Assembly: GCF_002838835.1 (NCBI RefSeq)
Contig: NZ_NHPP01000002.1
Location: forward strand, 327,726 to 391,725
From: Siphonobacter sp. SORGH_AS_0500
GTDB lineage: Bacteria; Bacteroidota; Bacteroidia; Cytophagales; Spirosomataceae
Length of the DNA: 64,000 bases
Direction: 5' to 3'
The notes under the pieces are model-generated. The model ran no database searches. It was not told where the DNA came from and was given only the letters and a program-made list of their open reading frames with translations. The translations under genes were made by a program, and so were the position numbers. This document shows, piece after piece, positions 63,519-64,000 of this stretch (the stretch's first letter is position 1; each line of letters opens with the position of its first letter).

Positions 63519-63731
63519 TTGAACCCCAGGAAGGTTACTGTTGTCGTTAATGTTAGTAATGGCATTCTCGTCGAACACAATACTCAAATCGATGTCCTAA
63601 CTCCTGAAAACAGACCCGTCTCTTTTGTCTCCGCTTTTCCCGTGGATACTACTCACGTTCAATTAGAAATGCCTGAAGGTGAGACGTTTCCTGTAAAACT
63701 TTTAATCTCCGCTTACCCCCAATCCCAATAA
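63519..63731 (+). CDS. Hypothetical protein or C-terminal fragment
   Basis: 70 codons with a TTG start at 63519. The text is beta-rich and protein-like (KVTVVVNVSNGILVEHN; FVSAFPVDTTHVQLEMPEG). The frame one base over carries protein-like codons just upstream, 63413-63518 (IQEINGEEKYAWQYPDDP), so it may be the C-terminal part of a broken gene, with the break at the CCCC near 63532. It ends 20 bp before the next start. Family not recognised. Confidence 0.35.
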   Translation: MNPRKVTVVVNVSNGILVEHNTQIDVLTPENRPVSFVSAFPVDTTHVQLEMPEGETFPVKLLISAYPQSQ

Positions 63732-63751
63732 ACACAGAAAACCAACGACCC

Positions 63752-64000
63752 ATGAAAAAACTCCTTTTTCTTTTAGTGCTTTTGCCTACGCTACTGAAAG
63801 CACAATACCCTAAAACAATCAAAACTACCAGAGATACTTCAGAGGGAGCCTCCGTTAAGGGGCGAATGGCCCTTAACGGAGGCTGGGATGGTACATTGGT
63901 TGGAAAAGATGTGAATGGAAAATCTTACATCGCTGCTTCAGCACATTTCGAAAGTTACGCTCAACTCAGAAGTATGGTTGCGTTACGTTCGGGCGTTCGT
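63752..64000 (+). CDS. Secreted hypothetical protein, N-terminal part (runs off the right edge)
   Basis: 83 codons open to the window end from the ATG at 63752. A classical signal peptide (MKKLLFLLVLLPTLLKA, cleavage before QYP near residue 18) is followed by KTIKTTRDTSEG and GGWDGTLVGKDVNGKSY. The family is not recognisable from this much. A perfect 15-bp hairpin falls inside the coding sequence at codons about 32-45. Confidence 0.6.
   Translation, partial: MKKLLFLLVLLPTLLKAQYPKTIKTTRDTSEGASVKGRMALNGGWDGTLVGKDVNGKSYIAASAHFESYAQLRSMVALRSGVR
63847..63884. repeat. Perfect 15-bp hairpin inside the edge gene
   Basis: AGCCTCCGTTAAGGG (63847-63861) pairs perfectly with 63870-63884 around an 8-nt loop. 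The stem is GC-rich and has no T-run after it. It lies about 100 bp after the start codon. Confidence 0.7.

Overview
The window comes from a member of the Bacteroidota, most likely the Cytophagales (Spirosoma, Siphonobacter or Dyadobacter-like). This rests on two SusC/SusD pairs, a GldD gliding lipoprotein, a type IX secretion sorting domain, HmuY-type haem capture, CRTAC1-like FG-GAP/ASPIC lipoproteins and start regions without Shine-Dalgarno sequences. Several starts also have the TAnnTTTG promoter motif typical of the phylum. Base composition looks even, in the mid-40s % GC by eye. I found no rRNA, tRNA, CRISPR array, transposase or phage gene.

Layout. 1-1425: molybdopterin genes (moaA partial, divergent from moaD and moaE). 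1459-5321: a TonB receptor plus HmuY-like lipoprotein, with a palindromic operator candidate at the promoter. 5333-6466: a membrane-anchored EEP phosphatase/nuclease. 6559-12062: rimP-nusA-infB. 12257-14308: a BatA-type membrane protein, followed by about 760 bp of repeat-rich DNA. 15071-19859: SusC/SusD pair 1. 19896-27322: housekeeping genes (tcdA, TatD, gltX, AIM24, gldD, GNAT, ModF-like ABC protein). 27488-30719: a GH127 glycosidase and a glycosyltransferase.

30916-44067: a catabolic or uptake island made of a vanadium-haloperoxidase-like lipoprotein, SusC/SusD pair 2 and two large FG-GAP/ASPIC lipoproteins. 44060-48713: small lipoproteins, purN, a PRTase, a YcxB-like protein and a DUF3050 protein. 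48876-51756: a GMC oxidoreductase and its subunit 3, with a four-helix-bundle gene inserted between them. 51926-56600: a cobalamin riboswitch, a BtuB-like receptor and overlapping cobT-cobS-cobC. 56667-61423: GH130, two rhodaneses, a type IX cargo protein and a PASTA protein. 61710-64000: a Nudix hydrolase, a 48-residue membrane protein with its own promoter and terminator, about 1.1 kb without an intact gene, and the start of a secreted protein.

Three observations stand out. (1) Five genes carry one apparent single-base deletion each, three or four of them in homopolymers, which points to sequence error or slippage. (2) Many intergenic gaps hold related low-complexity inverted repeats built from words such as GTTTTGAGTTT, CTGTTTTCTGTTTAC and GTTAGAATTAGG. 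One lies inside the cobalamin riboswitch, and one flanks the four-helix-bundle gene inserted in the GMC operon. (3) The haloperoxidase/SusCD/CRTAC1 island forms a coherent set with no obvious substrate. All product names are from reading the translations by eye; no database search was run.
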